Below are positions 49,042 to 61,751 of a stretch of 64,000 nucleotides of DNA, in pieces (positions within the stretch are counted from its first letter, which is position 1; each line of letters begins with the position of its first letter). A program made the translations under genes and the position numbers. The notes under the pieces were generated by a model. The model was not told the origin of the DNA. It made no database searches and worked only from the letters and a program-made list of their open reading frames with translations. The stretch is from assembly GCA_020081605.1 (NCBI GenBank), contig JAHREC010000018.1, forward strand, positions 5,766,001-5,830,000, written 5' to 3'. Source of the stretch: Albifimbria verrucaria (lineage: Eukaryota > Ascomycota > Sordariomycetes > Hypocreales > Stachybotryaceae).

Positions 49042-50599
49042 ATGGGGAGCCCTGGCCGTCCCGGAGGTAGCAAGAAGTCCAGTCCTACACAGACCCCCGC
49101 GGGAAGTCCTAAGCACAGCTCTAAGCTGAACCCGACTGGTATGCAGCGAGGACATTCCGTGTCTTAATCCCGCCCTTGTCAGGAACCTGCCAACGACTCG
49201 TATGAGCGCTGACGTCAAGGTAGACGACAAATGTGATCATGCCAGTAGCCCTCCGCAGCTTCACCCGCAGTCGGCAGAGGATCACCTCGCTAGCCAGGGC
49301 CTCCTCCACGGCAACGCAGTGATTGAAGCTGGCGGGAGCGATGACGAGGGTGAGTTTTCTCCAAGCGAGTTCGACGCCGATTCCTGGCGGAGCAGTCTGA
49401 GTCTGCGTCGTTGCAGTCCAGTATACTCGAGCATAGTTTCGTCAATGGCCGTCGATATCATCGCTACCGCCATGGGCGCTACCCTATCCCCAACGACGAG
49501 ACGGAGCAGAATCGCGAGGACATGTTGCACACAATGATGCTCGAGGCTACCGACGGGCGTCTTTTCTACGCACCGATTTCCGATAATCCGCAGAAGATCA
49601 TTGATTTGGGAACGGGGACTGGGATGTGGGCGATCGAAAGTGCGTGATAGTGGTGGGCTTTTACAGCTCTGACCTTCCTACCTCGGCTTAAGGACTTTCG
49701 ATATCTAACATCTGTGCTTGTTGGGGAAGTGTAGTGGGTGATAAATACCCAAGTGCAGAGATTCTAGGTCTTGATCTAAGTCCCATTCAACCCGTGTGGG
49801 TGCCACAGAACGTCAAGTATGTTCCGCACCAACAAATAGTATTACCAAACGCCGGCTACTGACAGGCTCAACAGGTTCCTTGTGGACGATGTCGAAGCTG
49901 AGTGGCTCAACGGTGATAATTTTGACTTTGTGCATCTGCGCAACATGATACCAATTCTCAAAGACCCTGTGGCGCTTCTCAAGCAGGCATACGAGTGAAT
50001 ACCACCCAGCACTTCAACCGTTCTTACTACCAAGTGGTGTCCTGTCTCGTTCTCAATACCTTAGAAACCAGCTGACCGCAACTGTCTCTAGCAATATGAA
50101 ACCCGGTGCATGGGTCGAGCTTCAAGATGTCGACGGCGACGTCCATTCCGATGATAACTCCGTCCCAGCCGACTGGCCGCTCAAGCGCTTCACTGAGCTC
50201 ATACTCCAAGCATTTGCACAATTCGGCACAAACGCCCATGCTGCTGTCTTTGGGGCGCAGTACTTGCAGCAAGCCGGCTTCACTAATATCCAACACAACT
50301 TCATTAAGCTTCCCTACGGAACGTGGCCAAAGGACAAGTCAGGCTACAGTGAACCCTTGTTGGTGAGGTAAAAAACTAATATCTATAGGCTTATGCGTCT
50401 TGTGGGCATGTACTACCGGACAGCGTGTGAAGAATTCTTCCCGGCTATGGGAGCAATTCACTTCCCCATGCTCGGCTGGGAAAAGGCCGAAATGGAAGTC
50501 TTTTTCGCGCAGTGTCGTCAGTCCATGCGCGACCCTAGTGTTCATGCGTACGGCAAGATGCACTTCTGGAGCGGCCAGAAACCATTCGATTCAGAGTGA
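49042..50599 (+). CDS. LaeA-like (TAM-type) SAM-dependent methyltransferase
   Basis: Member of the large fungal LaeA/TAM methyltransferase family, some of which regulate secondary metabolism. The start ATG at 49042 opens a low-complexity N-terminus (Ser/Pro-rich, then SDDEGEFSPSEFDADSWRSS). The conserved start of the catalytic part is EHSFVNGRRYHRYRHGRY with YPIPNDETEQNREDM; motif I is IIDLGTGTGMWAIE, then YPSAEILGLDLSPIQP and NFDFVHLRNMI, and the end is GKMHFWSGQKPFDSE. Introns: about 49138-49181, 49638-49735, 49817-49872, 49995-50092 and one near 50368-50390. Frame jumps near 49210 and 49400 are needed to keep the N-terminal linker colinear. No biosynthetic cluster surrounds it here. Confidence 0.82.
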
Positions 50600-50988
50600 G
50601 AGTCTTGTGCTACGGCCTTTGGTTGGAAGTGAAAATAGTGATGAGATACCTGACTTGTATTATGTTTGATGTACGTGTTATTTGTGGAACTAGGATATGT
50701 TACTTAATGATATTGTCCTATTATGAAGATGTGCCGTGATAGTTAATAGCATAGCATGCACGTGGAGTTCAGATCACATTTTACCATCCATCACAACTCG
50801 AAGCAATGATGTTCAGATTCGGAACCAGATAGGTAAGCCTGATATTCTCTACAATCACCCAACTTTCACCTGGTGTATATACTCAATGGAGCAACGAAAG
50901 CCGTACAAGAATGCCAAGAGATATTAGATGAGTTCCTAACCTCAAGCTATGTACAACAAAGAACTCAACGACTATCCCAGCAAGTCAC
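50600..50988. other. Convergent 3' spacer
   Basis: Short AT-rich gap between two convergent genes, the LaeA-like gene (+) and esf1 (-). Nothing else recognised. Confidence 0.5.
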
Positions 50989-53028
50989 TTAACGCCTACT
51001 CTTCTTCGCCTTTTTGTTGCTCCTCTCATCCCCATCATCGCCCGTTCTTCGCTTCTTCCTGCCCTCTTCCAAAATCTGCTTCATACCGCTCGTCGCCTTG
51101 AACCGAGGGTTCGAAGGATCAATGGCGAACTCGTGGCTGTCAAACACAGCCTTGAAACGCTCATCGCCCACGTCCATCTTGAAGTCCTCCTGAAGACCGC
51201 CCCGGTTGTCCAGGTCCTTCTTCTTGCCCTTGCCCTTCTTGCGCTTTTGCTTCTCTACGCGCATAATCTCGTTCATGTCGAAATGGTCCAGGTGATCAGC
51301 TTGGTTCTCGTCGGCATCTGCAGCCATGACCTTTGCCAGTTGAGCCTTCTGGGCAGAAGATTCAGCCTCGGCAGCTTCCTTGGCCTCGCGCTTCTTACGA
51401 CGCTCTTCCTTGCGGATAGAGGTCTTGGACACTGGAGCAACGTCCTCAGTAGTGAAGAAAGGATCGTTGAAGCCGAGATCTTCATCTGCCTGGCCAGTTT
51501 CCTCCTGGGCATCGGAAGCGTCCTCAGCATCAGACTCGATGCCCTCGCGCTTAGCCTTTGCCTTTTGTCGCTTCTTCTCTTTACGCTCACGCTCCTTGCG
51601 CTTGTACTTCTCAATGGTTGTTTCCTCTTCTTGCTCACCCTTCTTGGGCTTGCTGTCTGTCAGAGCTGGTGTAAATGTGATCTCCATGTCGCCTACTGGG
51701 GCATCCTTAGAGCTCTTCGCTGCTGGCTCATCAGCCAGGCCGAGAGCCTCTCGCATCTTTTCCGAGCCAATTCCTTCTTGGAAAGCTTGGGCTCATCTTC
51801 GGCTGCCTCCTCTTCTACGGGCTGATCTTCCTCTTCATCGTCGTCTTCGGTGTCGCTAGCAAGATATGCGCGCAAATCGTTTTCTTCAATCTGGGCACGA
51901 CTGCCGGTGAATGCCCGCTTAATGGACTCCTTCCTTGAGACCTCTTCGGGATGCAGATCCCAGGTGAGCTTGACCTTGGAGCTTTGTAGCGCGTTGGTAA
52001 CAAACTCGATGGGCTTGTAAGATTCGGGAACCTTGTCGCATTCATCTCGGGGCTCGTCATCGAATGTAACGTCGTCAGGAACGAACCTCAAGTCGAGGAA
52101 ATTGGACGAAGACTGATATTCGGTACCATCTGTCGCCTCATAAATCTTCTGGGCTGTGGCCTTGTCGGAACAAACCATGACTGCATAGTAGTATCGCAGT
52201 CGGTCTATTTGGTATGCTCGTAGAGCGTCACTGTCGAAGTCCTGGTCATCACCCTCCTGCATCAGCTCCTTGGCAATTTTTTCGTCGTCATCTTCATCCT
52301 CGTCCGAGTCCTCGTCTGAGTCTTCAGTCTTGGCAGCATTCTTGAATAGCTCCTTTGGTGGGCCCTCCTGCTCTTCGCGTTGCATGCGCTCCTTGCCAAA
52401 CTCGCTGGGGTATACAGAGATTTTCTCGATTCGTCCAGTGTCAGAAGGAATAAAACTGGAGAACAAAGCCATAAGGTCGGTCGACTTGACATGGTCCCAG
52501 TCCAAGTTCACAATGGCGATGCGGTTTGTTACATCTCCAGTAGCAACTTCGGTTTGCTCGTCTTGGAATCGCTGGATGTCGCCCTCGGTCGCAAAGTCTA
52601 CTGCAGCGTTCTCCTCATCTTCGTCTTCGTCAGAGTCTGTATCTGACTCCGAGGAAGAGAAACCGCCTCCTCGAGCTGGATCGTACTTCTCATGGGCGGC
52701 GCGCAGTTCTCTTTGGACAATCTCGTCGTCGTCGACTTCAATGTTGTCCTCTCCATCGGAGCCTTCCTTGTCCTCTTCGTCCTCTGGCTCATACAACCGT
52801 TCCAGAGCCTTCTTCTTCGAGTCTGATTTCAACTTGCGACCGTATCGATCGACCTTTGCGGTGGCAGTAAACTCATCATCCTTGAGCATGCGAGAGAAGC
52901 GCTTGTCGATGGTAGTCTTGGCATTCTTCTTGGATGGCAGTCGAAACCTGGGATCGGTCTCGAAACTCGCGAATCGCGCATCAGATATATGGCTGGGGGA
53001 GCCCGCCCTTCTTTTGTGATTTCTTCAT
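50989..53028 (-). CDS. esf1: Ribosome biogenesis factor Esf1
   Basis: Nucleolar protein needed for 18S rRNA maturation in the SSU processome. The ATG at 53026-53028 gives MKKSQKKGG; the start is followed by the conserved SDARFASFETDPRFR and DKRFSRMLKDDEF. The central region has acidic runs (SDTDSDEDEDEENAA and more) and the RRM-like block RIAIVNLDWDHVKSTDLM, with YYYAVMVCSDKATAQKIYE and ESYKPIEFVTNALQSSKVK. The C-terminus is Lys-rich with DERFKAVFDSHEFAIDPSNP and TSGMKQILEEGRKKRR, ending SNKKAKKSRR at 50989. Two frame breaks: near 52986 (after the first 15 residues) and a TTTT run at 51758-51761 one base short (restored: ARKKMREALGLADE). About 680 residues. The long open frames on the opposite strand at 51133-53019 are shadows of its low-complexity codons. 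Confidence 0.9.
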
Positions 53029-54392
53029 TGCGTTTTGCGACGGTCGCGAGCTGTGTATCCACGATGAATTGTAACCAGATAAATTCATGGAGGGGCAGAA
53101 ATGGCCAATTTTTGGCGGTGACAATTTTCTGCCAAAGGCGGTGAGGTCCACGGCTGGAATTTTTAAGTGGGGCATTTTGGGAATAGCTTCACTGGGATCT
53201 GCCTGTGTTAGTGGGTTAGCAGAGGAGCCAGATCTCTTGAATCTACGAAAGTGCCCATGATTGAATCAAGGTAGAGAGCTGATAGTATACAGTAAAATAA
53301 TCAAAGCTATATATATGTTTTAATCCGGGCGAAATTCTTGTGGGCACTTCCTCACACTGTCCTTCGGCTTATCATCGAGAGCCTCCCATGTGGACAAGTT
53401 GCCCGAAATTAGTGGCATATATTTGGCATTAAAGTACAGTAATTCTTGAGTCAAAATTGTTGTTACCTCAGAATCTTCCTCACATTTAATTGAACATATC
53501 AGAACGACTACCCTCCAAAGTCATCCTTCCCACCTCAATAAACCAGTAACAGCTACACGCACACCAGGCTTGTCCAGAAGCCAATTATGGTAAACTAAAC
53601 ATATGTAATACTCGATTTATGTCGAATAACACCACATCATTATTGAACACATTATTCTCTGAGTAATTTGAAGTGGCTAGATATTATGGGCCACAAACCT
53701 GCAACGTTGTGGTCTCGAGGAGCAGAACATACTCTCAATGTCGAGGAGTACAACTTCGTTGATGTCAATTATATGGACTGCTCCATTTCTAGAGCAGAAT
53801 TACAGTACGTTGTACTGTATCGGCTTGAGCGATACCTGTATTGTGCCACTATCTGTGAACAATTACAGCTTGGACCAGAGCATGTCCAAAGCCGCCACTA
53901 TTTTCTTTGCTTACTGGTAGGTTTACAGTAGCATATGATCAATATGTACCGTGCACAAAGTTTTCTTTGTTGCAACATCGTCGCGGCTATATCCCTTGGG
54001 AAACAAACTTGATATTCCCTGTCATCTTCGGAAGAAACTGATGAAAACGTCTCCCCGTCACCGTCATCATCCCTCGTGAATCACGCACGTTCTCGAATGA
54101 GATGAACGGCGATTCTATTAATTCCTTCGGGTGGATCTTCGAAGTCTGTATGGGCCAGGATAGTATCAGTGTTCCATGCCATGTGCCACAGATTCGCCAG
54201 GCCAGACCACTCTAATATAAATGAGCGGCAACGTCTCTGTCAACAAAGAGATAACCCGTCAATACAAAATTGTTGCATACGCTTACCGACTCTCAAACGT
54301 GCTTTAATCTCTGTTCATTTCTAGCGATTTTGTAATCTCCTTGGTTTCTTGGTTCTAGAAGATTGTTCAGACAAACTACGGAAGATATTCTC
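53029..54392. other. Intergenic, AT-rich
   Basis: No gene supported. AT-rich from about 53270 to 53660. A plus-strand frame at 53668-53931 (87 codons) is domain-free. The tail of the region is the promoter of the tubulin-ligase-like gene. Confidence 0.45.
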
Positions 54393-55689
54393 ATGGTTCA
54401 ATCTTTTACATCCATGATGAAAACGCTCCCTGCAACAATTGAAACCATGCTGACCGAAGATGGCTCGCAGTCAAGGAAAATTTACGCATATGTCAATACG
54501 AGCAGTAAATGGATGGATAAACAGGTCAAAGCTATCCTCAGCACCCGTTTACCAGATCTCATCTTCATTCGTACGCTGAAAGACTTTCCGCAAAACAAAA
54601 ATCATCTCATTCAATTTGCTCGCCATGATTGGGGAAATCTAGATGCTTTCAACATTCATTTCCAGGCCGGAAATCGTTCCCTCATAAATGCTTTCCCCAA
54701 CGTAGACGCTGTGTCGCGCAAAGATTACTTGGCGGGCGTAGCGAACTACTGGATGGCAAAATGTCAAGAGACTATTCTCAAGCAGCACATTCCTACCACG
54801 GTGGCATTCGAGGTGGATTATGCGGAATGGCTCGATGATGCATTGGCTGAAGCTGATTCCTATGAGCTTTGTGCATCATTAGCAGCGAACGGAGACAAGG
54901 AGCCCTCCGATCGTGAATGGTGGATCTTGAAGCCAGCAATGTGTGATTGTGCGTATGGAATCCACATGTTCAGTACTCTTGAGGAACTCACGGGCTGTTT
55001 TGAGTCTCTTGACGATATTGAAGAGAACGAAGTTGAAGATCCCACTGCGTCTTCAGTGTTACCATCTTCACTTCTTCGCCGTTTCGTTGCTCAGAAATAC
55101 ATCACTTCCCTCATGTTTTGGAGGGCAAGAAATTCCACATACGGGCATATGTCATGGCTTTAGGCCGTCTTAAAGTGTTTGTTTACCAGGACATGATTGT
55201 TCTTTCAGCAGTAGAGGACTATCAACCACCGTGGGTGGCTCGCGATCGGAATTCCCACCTGACAAATACCGCAGTTCGAGGCAAACGATGGGCGAGGTCT
55301 TTCTGGAAACTGGATGAGAGAATGCTGCCTTTGGACTGGAAGAATAATGTCTTCGACCAGATTTGTCGAGTATCGGCGGAGATATTTCGAGCAGCAGCGA
55401 GAACAATGGGATCAAGATTCAATGTAGTGCATGGGTCATTCGAGGTTTTTGGACTGGATTTTCTTGTTGATACGGCAGGTTCAGCATGGCTTCTTGAGGT
55501 CAATTCTGGTCCAGCCTACTATGACAAAAGATGTCGAAGAAGCTTTTGGGCGCTACGATATACACGGCATTGAGAGAAACACAAGGAGAACAAATATCCG
55601 AAGACAAAGCAATGGAAGGGACCATGGTACAGGTCTTAGATGAAGAGTTTGGGCAGAGTAACATTGGAGGAATATGGACGTGGATTTGA
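54393..55689 (+). CDS. Tubulin-tyrosine-ligase-like (TTL) ATP-grasp protein
   Basis: ATP-grasp amino acid ligase of the TTL family; in animals these add amino acids to tubulin, while in fungi the substrate is unclear. The first ATG in frame is 54393. Seen in order: KIYAYVNTSSKWMDKQVKAI, LIQFARHDWGNLDAF (TTL N-terminus), EWWILKPAMCDCAYGIHMF (Lys-Pro of the ATP site), RRFVAQKYITS, GKKFHIRAYVMALG, HLTNTAVR and AWLLEVNSGPAYY (metal-binding Glu-Val-Asn). Frame breaks: near 55100 (CCC one base short, giving SPHVLEGKKFH) and near 55535 (AAAA run). The last part, MEGTMVQVLDEEFGQ, ends WTWI at 55689. About 430 residues. Transcribed in the same direction as the following NLR gene. Confidence 0.78.
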
Positions 55690-57158
55690 TGTTCACTAAA
55701 CAAGACTGCTCTGGAGCATTCCAATGGAGCCAATATGTGAGCTACGTACATTAGAAGTTGTTTATATTATGGGAGCCATGCATGAAGGAGGTTTCTTCTT
55801 GAGGACGTTATTCAGCCTTAGTTCCCTCACTTTCCCTCTAAATTCCGTTCAATTTTTGCAGGTTATTGGTATTATAAAGTGTGAGAGTCGCGCCGTAAAG
55901 CCTGCTATATGTCGCGTAGCGCTTGCTGACACCTTAAATTTTGCCTCCAGGTTTGGACCTCGTAAAACAAAATGATTCTCCAAACACCATAATACATGTA
56001 TGATAAGTATGTGCTCAGGTTACTCTTGAGCTCAGCGTGGCTAAAACCAACACGGAAGTATGACACGGCCAATGAGCTGACTTGAGATATACTTCCTGCA
56101 CACTCAGCTCGTGATGTGTGGATCTCAGAGCTGAGAGGGCATTGCTGATCCTTGCAAGCTTTGTGCTACGATGGGGTTTACCCCTGTTCACCGCTCCGGG
56201 TCCTCGGCGGCTACGGAATACATACGGAAATAAACAACCGGCCTCTTCAAAGTAACCAAACACAAACCATTAATTTTCAGAATTTTGATGATTTGATATG
56301 GCCCGTCGATGCGCACACTGTTGGCTGGACAAACAGGGACCAAGGATGGCGCTGTGGATATGTGGCTGTAATTGGCGGATCTCCCCGTCCTTGTCAACCA
56401 CATGAAACTAGATCTGCATACCTCCATGGTTATTAGCCGCCCCGACGACCCCTGTATGCTGCATGCTGCAAGCAGGCGCTTCCGCTGGCTTCGGGGCCTC
56501 ACATCATCCAATGATGATGTTGTCTAGAATTAGTATCAGCAGGCGTTGTGACTTGATGTTGGTTGCAACATTCCCAAAGAGGTGAGAAACATGCGAGGTT
56601 TGGAAGGTCTTTATCAGCCAGAGACCCTATCTGACACTACACCATGAGTATTCTATCTTTTCTGCATTATTGTGACGCACATGGATTGAGAGCAAGTGAT
56701 ACCCTTTCCCTTGAGCTTTTGTGTGTGTTTATTGCCTATCTATTAAATCCGTTTGCTTTTTTCCGTGGTGTAGGTGTTGGCATATGTGGTCATGGCCCAA
56801 TATGCAGCAACGCAGGTTGACAGTTCGCTATCGGTGGTAAGAACATGCTATTCTCTTTTCATTGAACATATGTGCAAGGCTGATATTGCGTCGAATATAG
56901 CCCTCTGGTAGAAAAAGGCTCTTCGGAATTTTCTCTCGTTCTAAGTCCCCGTTCCGAGCTTGAGGTCAAAGGCCAGGGAGCAACGGCCGATCCATAATAG
57001 TCACATTTCCTTACCGGGCCATTCTGAGTCTGGAAGCTCCCATCATCTCGAAAGAGCCAACCATGCAGTACCGGAAAGTACAGTAGCGAACAAGGTAAGA
57101 GATTTAGCGTAACTTGGATGCGAATTCACCGTGATTCTACTCTAGTTATACACTATTC
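55690..57158. other. Intergenic, 1.5 kb
   Basis: No gene supported; several short frames without domains. 56600-57150 is the probable promoter region of the NLR gene. Confidence 0.4.
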
Positions 57159-60100
57159 ATGTCTAACTCTCAATTAGGGAAGCCTGGGTTAAGCTTGGTT
57201 ACTCCAGATGTCGAGCGCTCTACTCAAAACCACTGCATCTCAGATGTGGCAAGCACAGAAGCAGGCACAGGTGTCCCAGGATCGGCCTTCCAGAAGGCCT
57301 GGGAATTACTCACCGATTCACAAAAGCGAATTTTGGAAGAAAACCAAGGAATCCATAAACTTTTCGTTGAGCTCAACCAGTCCGACAAACAACACCGGGG
57401 ACAGTCACCGTTCCGTCGGGGAATGAGTGCCTTGAACCCATATCTAGCGAATCTCAAAGTTCTCGCAAATCTTGCCACACCCTTTGCGAGTGTACACCCG
57501 GTAGCGAGCACTGCAGCTGGGCTTATATCATCGGTTACATCGGTGTGTTCAAATCCCAATCCCTGTGACAGAAGCGATATGTTCTTAGCTTCATTACTAA
57601 CTCTTGTTGAAAGATTGCCGTTACGATATGTGGTGCAGCGGATGACCTCACCGACCTCATTGCTTCATTTCTCGAAAAGATCCCGGCCCTTGAGAGATGT
57701 AATTCGATCACTGCAAGTGATCCTCGAATGGTGGATATTCACAATGTAACGAAACCTTCAAGAAGCCGGACTTATGTTTGTATTCTGACTTTGACAGGTC
57801 CTGGTGAGAGTCTTTTCAGACTTACTGGAGTTCTACCTCAAAGTGGATACGATATATGCAGGAGCCGGATTCGCCATGCATGCGGCGACGAGTATCCTGA
57901 AGCCAAAACTGCCTGAAATCATCGGCTCATTTAACAAAAACTTGAATACGTTGACCACTATCTTGCACCTTGAGTCATTCGCAACTATAAGCGAGATTAG
58001 ACGTGATCAAATCGATACGTGCAGTAAGTCTCGTTCCGATATGCTTTGAACAAATACTAAGTGAACTAGTTCGTGACAACCTTAACGCGGATCGAGGGCA
58101 CGAGGAAGCCTTTCATAACGAGTTGAGGCATCGTGTTGATGGCGCCTGTAGTTGGGTAACAGCCGACAAAGATTTCAGTACGTGGAAGTCAGACGCACGC
58201 GGCCCAATGCTTCTCGCTATGCTTGGGAACATGGGCAGTGGAAAGACAATGACAACTGCATATGTAGTTGATCACTTGTCCAAGAGTGAAATCGTATGTG
58301 CATATTTCTGCAGAGACGACGCAGAAACCACCAAACTTGGCAAAATTTATCGCAGTTTGGTATGGCAATTGCTCAAACGACAGCCTAACCTCAAACTCGG
58401 CTTCTGGGCCTGGTATAAGGAAACAGAATCCTTGGCCCCAGTCAATCCAACACAGTCAGAGGAACACCTCGAAGAGTTTCTCTATGATTCATTATCCAAC
58501 TCTACGGAGCAGGTATTTATTGCCTTGGATGGTTTCGACGAGTGTAGCGATATTTCGCAACTGCGACTGCTATCTCTTTTCAGCAAACTTGATGCAAAAA
58601 GGCTTCCGTCAAAGTCTTCCTGTCCTCCCGGTACGACGAAGACTTGGAAAGGCAATTGCCAGAAACAACAATTAAAGTCCCAATGGTATCTTCTACTGAA
58701 AAAGACCGCCTGATTGCAAGATACCTTGCTCAGCAAATGTGTATACCTGCACATATCCATGACTTAGTTGTCGAAGAATTGGCTAGCAGAGCCGACGGCT
58801 CAGCTATTTGGATGCGCATTGCACTGGAGTATATCAAGAAGATTCGAACCAGTAATGACAAGGGAGTAAAGATTGCGCTCAAAAACCTGCCCTCGTCAAA
58901 GGGGCTGGCTGAACTGTATAGCAAATTGTTTGACCGTCTTTGCGACGGCATTGCAGAGAACAATCTTCGCCTTGAACAAGCCCTCGAAATCCTGGCAGTC
59001 GCACAGCGTCCTCTCACTCCCGATGAGCTGGCTTTTGCTGTGTTCCTTGATCCAATGGATGATGAATTTACCACAGTTGCTGAGCTAATGGAAATTGCCG
59101 GTTCGATGGATCTTTTTGACCTTATCAGGCCTTTCGTCATTGCCACAAGGGCTGAAGGGAAGCTTTTCGACTTCGTCTTGTTCACCAGTCTCTTAAAGAA
59201 CTTATACTTCAAGCACCTCCAGCATCGTGGCACTCCATTGGTAGTACTCGGAGTGGCAAGCAAAACTTGCAACGCCAAGACCAACTGAATGGATCTATAC
59301 TTCAGCGATGCGTCCGGTATTTACTATTGGAAGAGATTGGTGAAGATGATCTTCTCTCTTGTTTCGACATAGCCCCTGCCGAGGCAGACTTATTTGCCAT
59401 TGGATCAATACTTGATGAGAACGAAGATCAGCCATTGACTAGCCCTGTCATGGCGCGCGACTTCGATCCAGTAGCATCCGGTCTTGGACAGTTCTTCGCA
59501 TATGCCGCCGCGTACTGGACAGTCTATCTAACTATCACACCCGAGACGCTTCAACCGAGTCCTTCAGATATGGTTGCACTCTGTAGTGCAAAATCCCGAC
59601 GGTTGGCGAATTGGGTGGAACAATGGAGACGTCCAAACTGCTCCTACGTGCCAGAATTCGCCTTTCCCGAGGATATGTCTTTTCTGGATCCTCTAGTTGT
59701 CACAGCCATGTTTGGGACTGCAGGGGCCATGGCCAATATGCTGAAATGCGATTTGCAGTCCCCAGACTTCCTTGATGGCTCCGTCTGGACCGCTCTTAAC
59801 CATTTGGTTATGAGGGTAACATTTCATCGATCCTAAGCTTGATTAGAGACAGAAGGCTTGGCTCTACACTTTGTTGTGTCCAATTCTTTTACGAAGTGGT
59901 GATCGGCTGGTCCAAACCTGGCGCTGAGGAAGGCACCAAGAGCGAGCAATGGGTGGATATCTTTGATTTCCTCATACAAGAGTTACGGAGCGATCTCTTG
60001 AACTACGGCAACGATATTCTTTGTCAAGCATCTCGCAACGGCTGCCTCGTTCTTGTCAAAAGACTCTTTCATGCAGCAGGCCATGATTCAGAGTTGAGAA

Positions 60101-60694
60101 AAGTCATCTTGGGAACGGACCGTGGACGCAAGACCCCTGACTATATACATACTCACCAAACTATAGGCGAGGCTGCTTCTGAAGGTTTCGTTGAGGTAGT
60201 GCGATTTTTGTGTCAGCAAGAAGGAATCGATGCCCATCTGCATTATGCGAACAACTGGGGGCAGACAGTGTTTCACCTGGCGGCGCGGAGAGGCACACTG
60301 GAAATTTTCCATATTCTTCTCGACAGATGGCCTGAGGGGCCAACATAAGAAACAACGACGGCGACGACCCTCTAACAGAGCTCATATTCAACAGTGCTCA
60401 GGGGATGCACGTACAACACACATCGTACGCAGCATTCTTGCCACAGGCAAGATTGATGCTACAGGCCGTGGCGGTCATAGTCACTATACACCTTTATGCA
60501 CCGCCATTCGCAGAGGCAATCTTGACCTTTGTCGAGTGCTGGTTCGAGAAGGGCATGCCGACATCAGCTGTGCTGTTGGGGTCAAGGACAATCAGCCATG
60601 TCTTTTGACGGTTGCTAATGATCCTGACAAGGTGTTATTGAGAGGGTTGTGCTCAATGCTACCTATTACTGTAGCGAACGAGTTTTTGGAATGA
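57159..60694 (+). CDS. NLR-type STAND protein: Goodbye-like domain, NACHT, ankyrin-like repeats
   Basis: Fungal NOD-like receptor of the kind implicated in heterokaryon incompatibility and recognition of non-self. The N-terminus resembles the fungal STAND Goodbye domain (FQKAWELLTDSQKRILEENQ; ANLKVLANLATPFASVHPVA; VFSDLLEFYLKVDTIYAGAG). NACHT P-loop GNMGSGKTMT near 58230, Walker B-like VFIALDGFDEC near 58512, then VKVFLSSRYDEDLERQLPE (sensor 1 region), winged-helix-like QALEILAVAQRPLTPDELAF and HQSLKELILQAP. The C-terminus holds ankyrin-like units (GCLVLVKRLFHAAGHD, TIGEAASEGFVEVVRFLC, VFHLAARRGTLEIFHILLD, TPLCTAIRRGNLDLCRVLV). Introns at about 57749-57797 and 58023-58069. Single-base frame jumps occur near 57625, 58615, 59172, 59818, 60342 and 60400. 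All can be bridged, so I treat it as one gene of about 1100 residues. Confidence 0.82.
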
Positions 60695-60961
60695 GATATG
60701 AGATATGAAACATGATTAGGGTATGATTATGAGTTATTAGACAGGAATTATGAGTTCTGTAGGTTCATGAATTTAAGAGTGTACTGATAATACCTATTTT
60801 CCTCGGCTCATAAGTGACGAGCGATCGTCCTTTTAACTACATAAATCGTTAAGTGTACCCTGGCAAGGCGTCTTAATTTGAATTTGCCCCTTCCCCCAAG
60901 CCCAATATGAGAGTCGGATAGGCAAGGCCAGAGGGTGCGGCGGTTGAGGCCAACAGTGGCC

Positions 60962-61751
60962 CTACGATGAGTCGGACAGGGTATCTACCGCCTTCCGAAT
61001 GACAAACCCGTAGTAGTCAAACGTTCCTTGCTCTGCCAAAACCTGCATTTCAAGATCCCAGAGCCCATCAGGATTCAGCAGCGGCTTCATGAAATGCGGC
61101 TGCCTGAAGGTGACATAGAGGAAAATTCCATCGTCCTTGAGCACTCGTCGAACCTATCCAAATGTCAGATATAAGCTCACCATGCAATAGCACTACTGAG
61201 GTTATGGGATAGGCGGCATACCTCATTCAAATATTTCCTTGTGTTGTCACGAACCATGTCGGGAGGGCTCCAGGGGCTTCCGTGTATCATGGCGTCCAGG
61301 GTTCCTTTGTCGAAGGCAACATCAACTGACTTGTCTGGAATATCGACCATGTTGCGCACATCCATGTTCTTCCACTCAATCCCCGGGGTGCTGCGGTGGC
61401 GCTCAGACATCATTTTGACGACGACATTTGAAAAGTCAACGCATAATTGCCGCTGGTACCCTGATGCTGCAAACTCAACCGGAATGACCTGGAAGAGCTG
61501 GTTTAGCTGGCTTGTAATTTTTATTCAAAGGACAGGGTAAAACGAACGCTATCTCCAGATCCGAGATGCAGAATCAACGGGTTGTCTTGAGGTTTGAATC
61601 CTTTCGCCTCAAACAAATTTTTTACGAAGAATGACTCGAGATCCTTGAACGACCGAAACCATTCATGAACGGGCGCATCGCCGTTCGACTCCTGGTACCT
61701 GCCATCCCAGTACTCAGCATAGCTGAGAAACTTATCCTCCTCGACCACCAT
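60962..61751 (-). CDS. METTL13/EEF1AKMT4-type SAM methyltransferase
   Basis: Class I methyltransferase of the METTL13/ECE2 family; characterised members modify lysines or the N-terminus of translation factor eEF1A. The ATG at 61751 gives MVVEEDKFLSYAEYWDGRYQ. Motif I is ILHLGSGDS (a Gly-rich loop), then QLCVDFSNVVVKMM, WKNMDVRNMV and the family signature DVAFDKGTLDAMI, and RVLKDDGIFLYVTFRQPHF. Introns at about 61480-61540 (GTTCGT to CCAG) and 61155-61222 (GTATGC). No frame repair is needed. About 220 residues. Convergent with the NLR gene. Confidence 0.82.

Noticed and set aside
51133..53019. Long plus-strand open frames opposite esf1 (230, 159 and 249 codons).
   Set aside because: They are antisense to acidic and Lys-rich low-complexity codons of esf1, whose minus-strand protein is clearly recognised; Ser- and Leu-rich translations with no domain are the expected shadow.
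57159..60694. Calling the NLR a pseudogene because of its many frame jumps.
   Set aside because: Its lesions are of the same one-base type as in essential genes nearby, so error is at least as likely.
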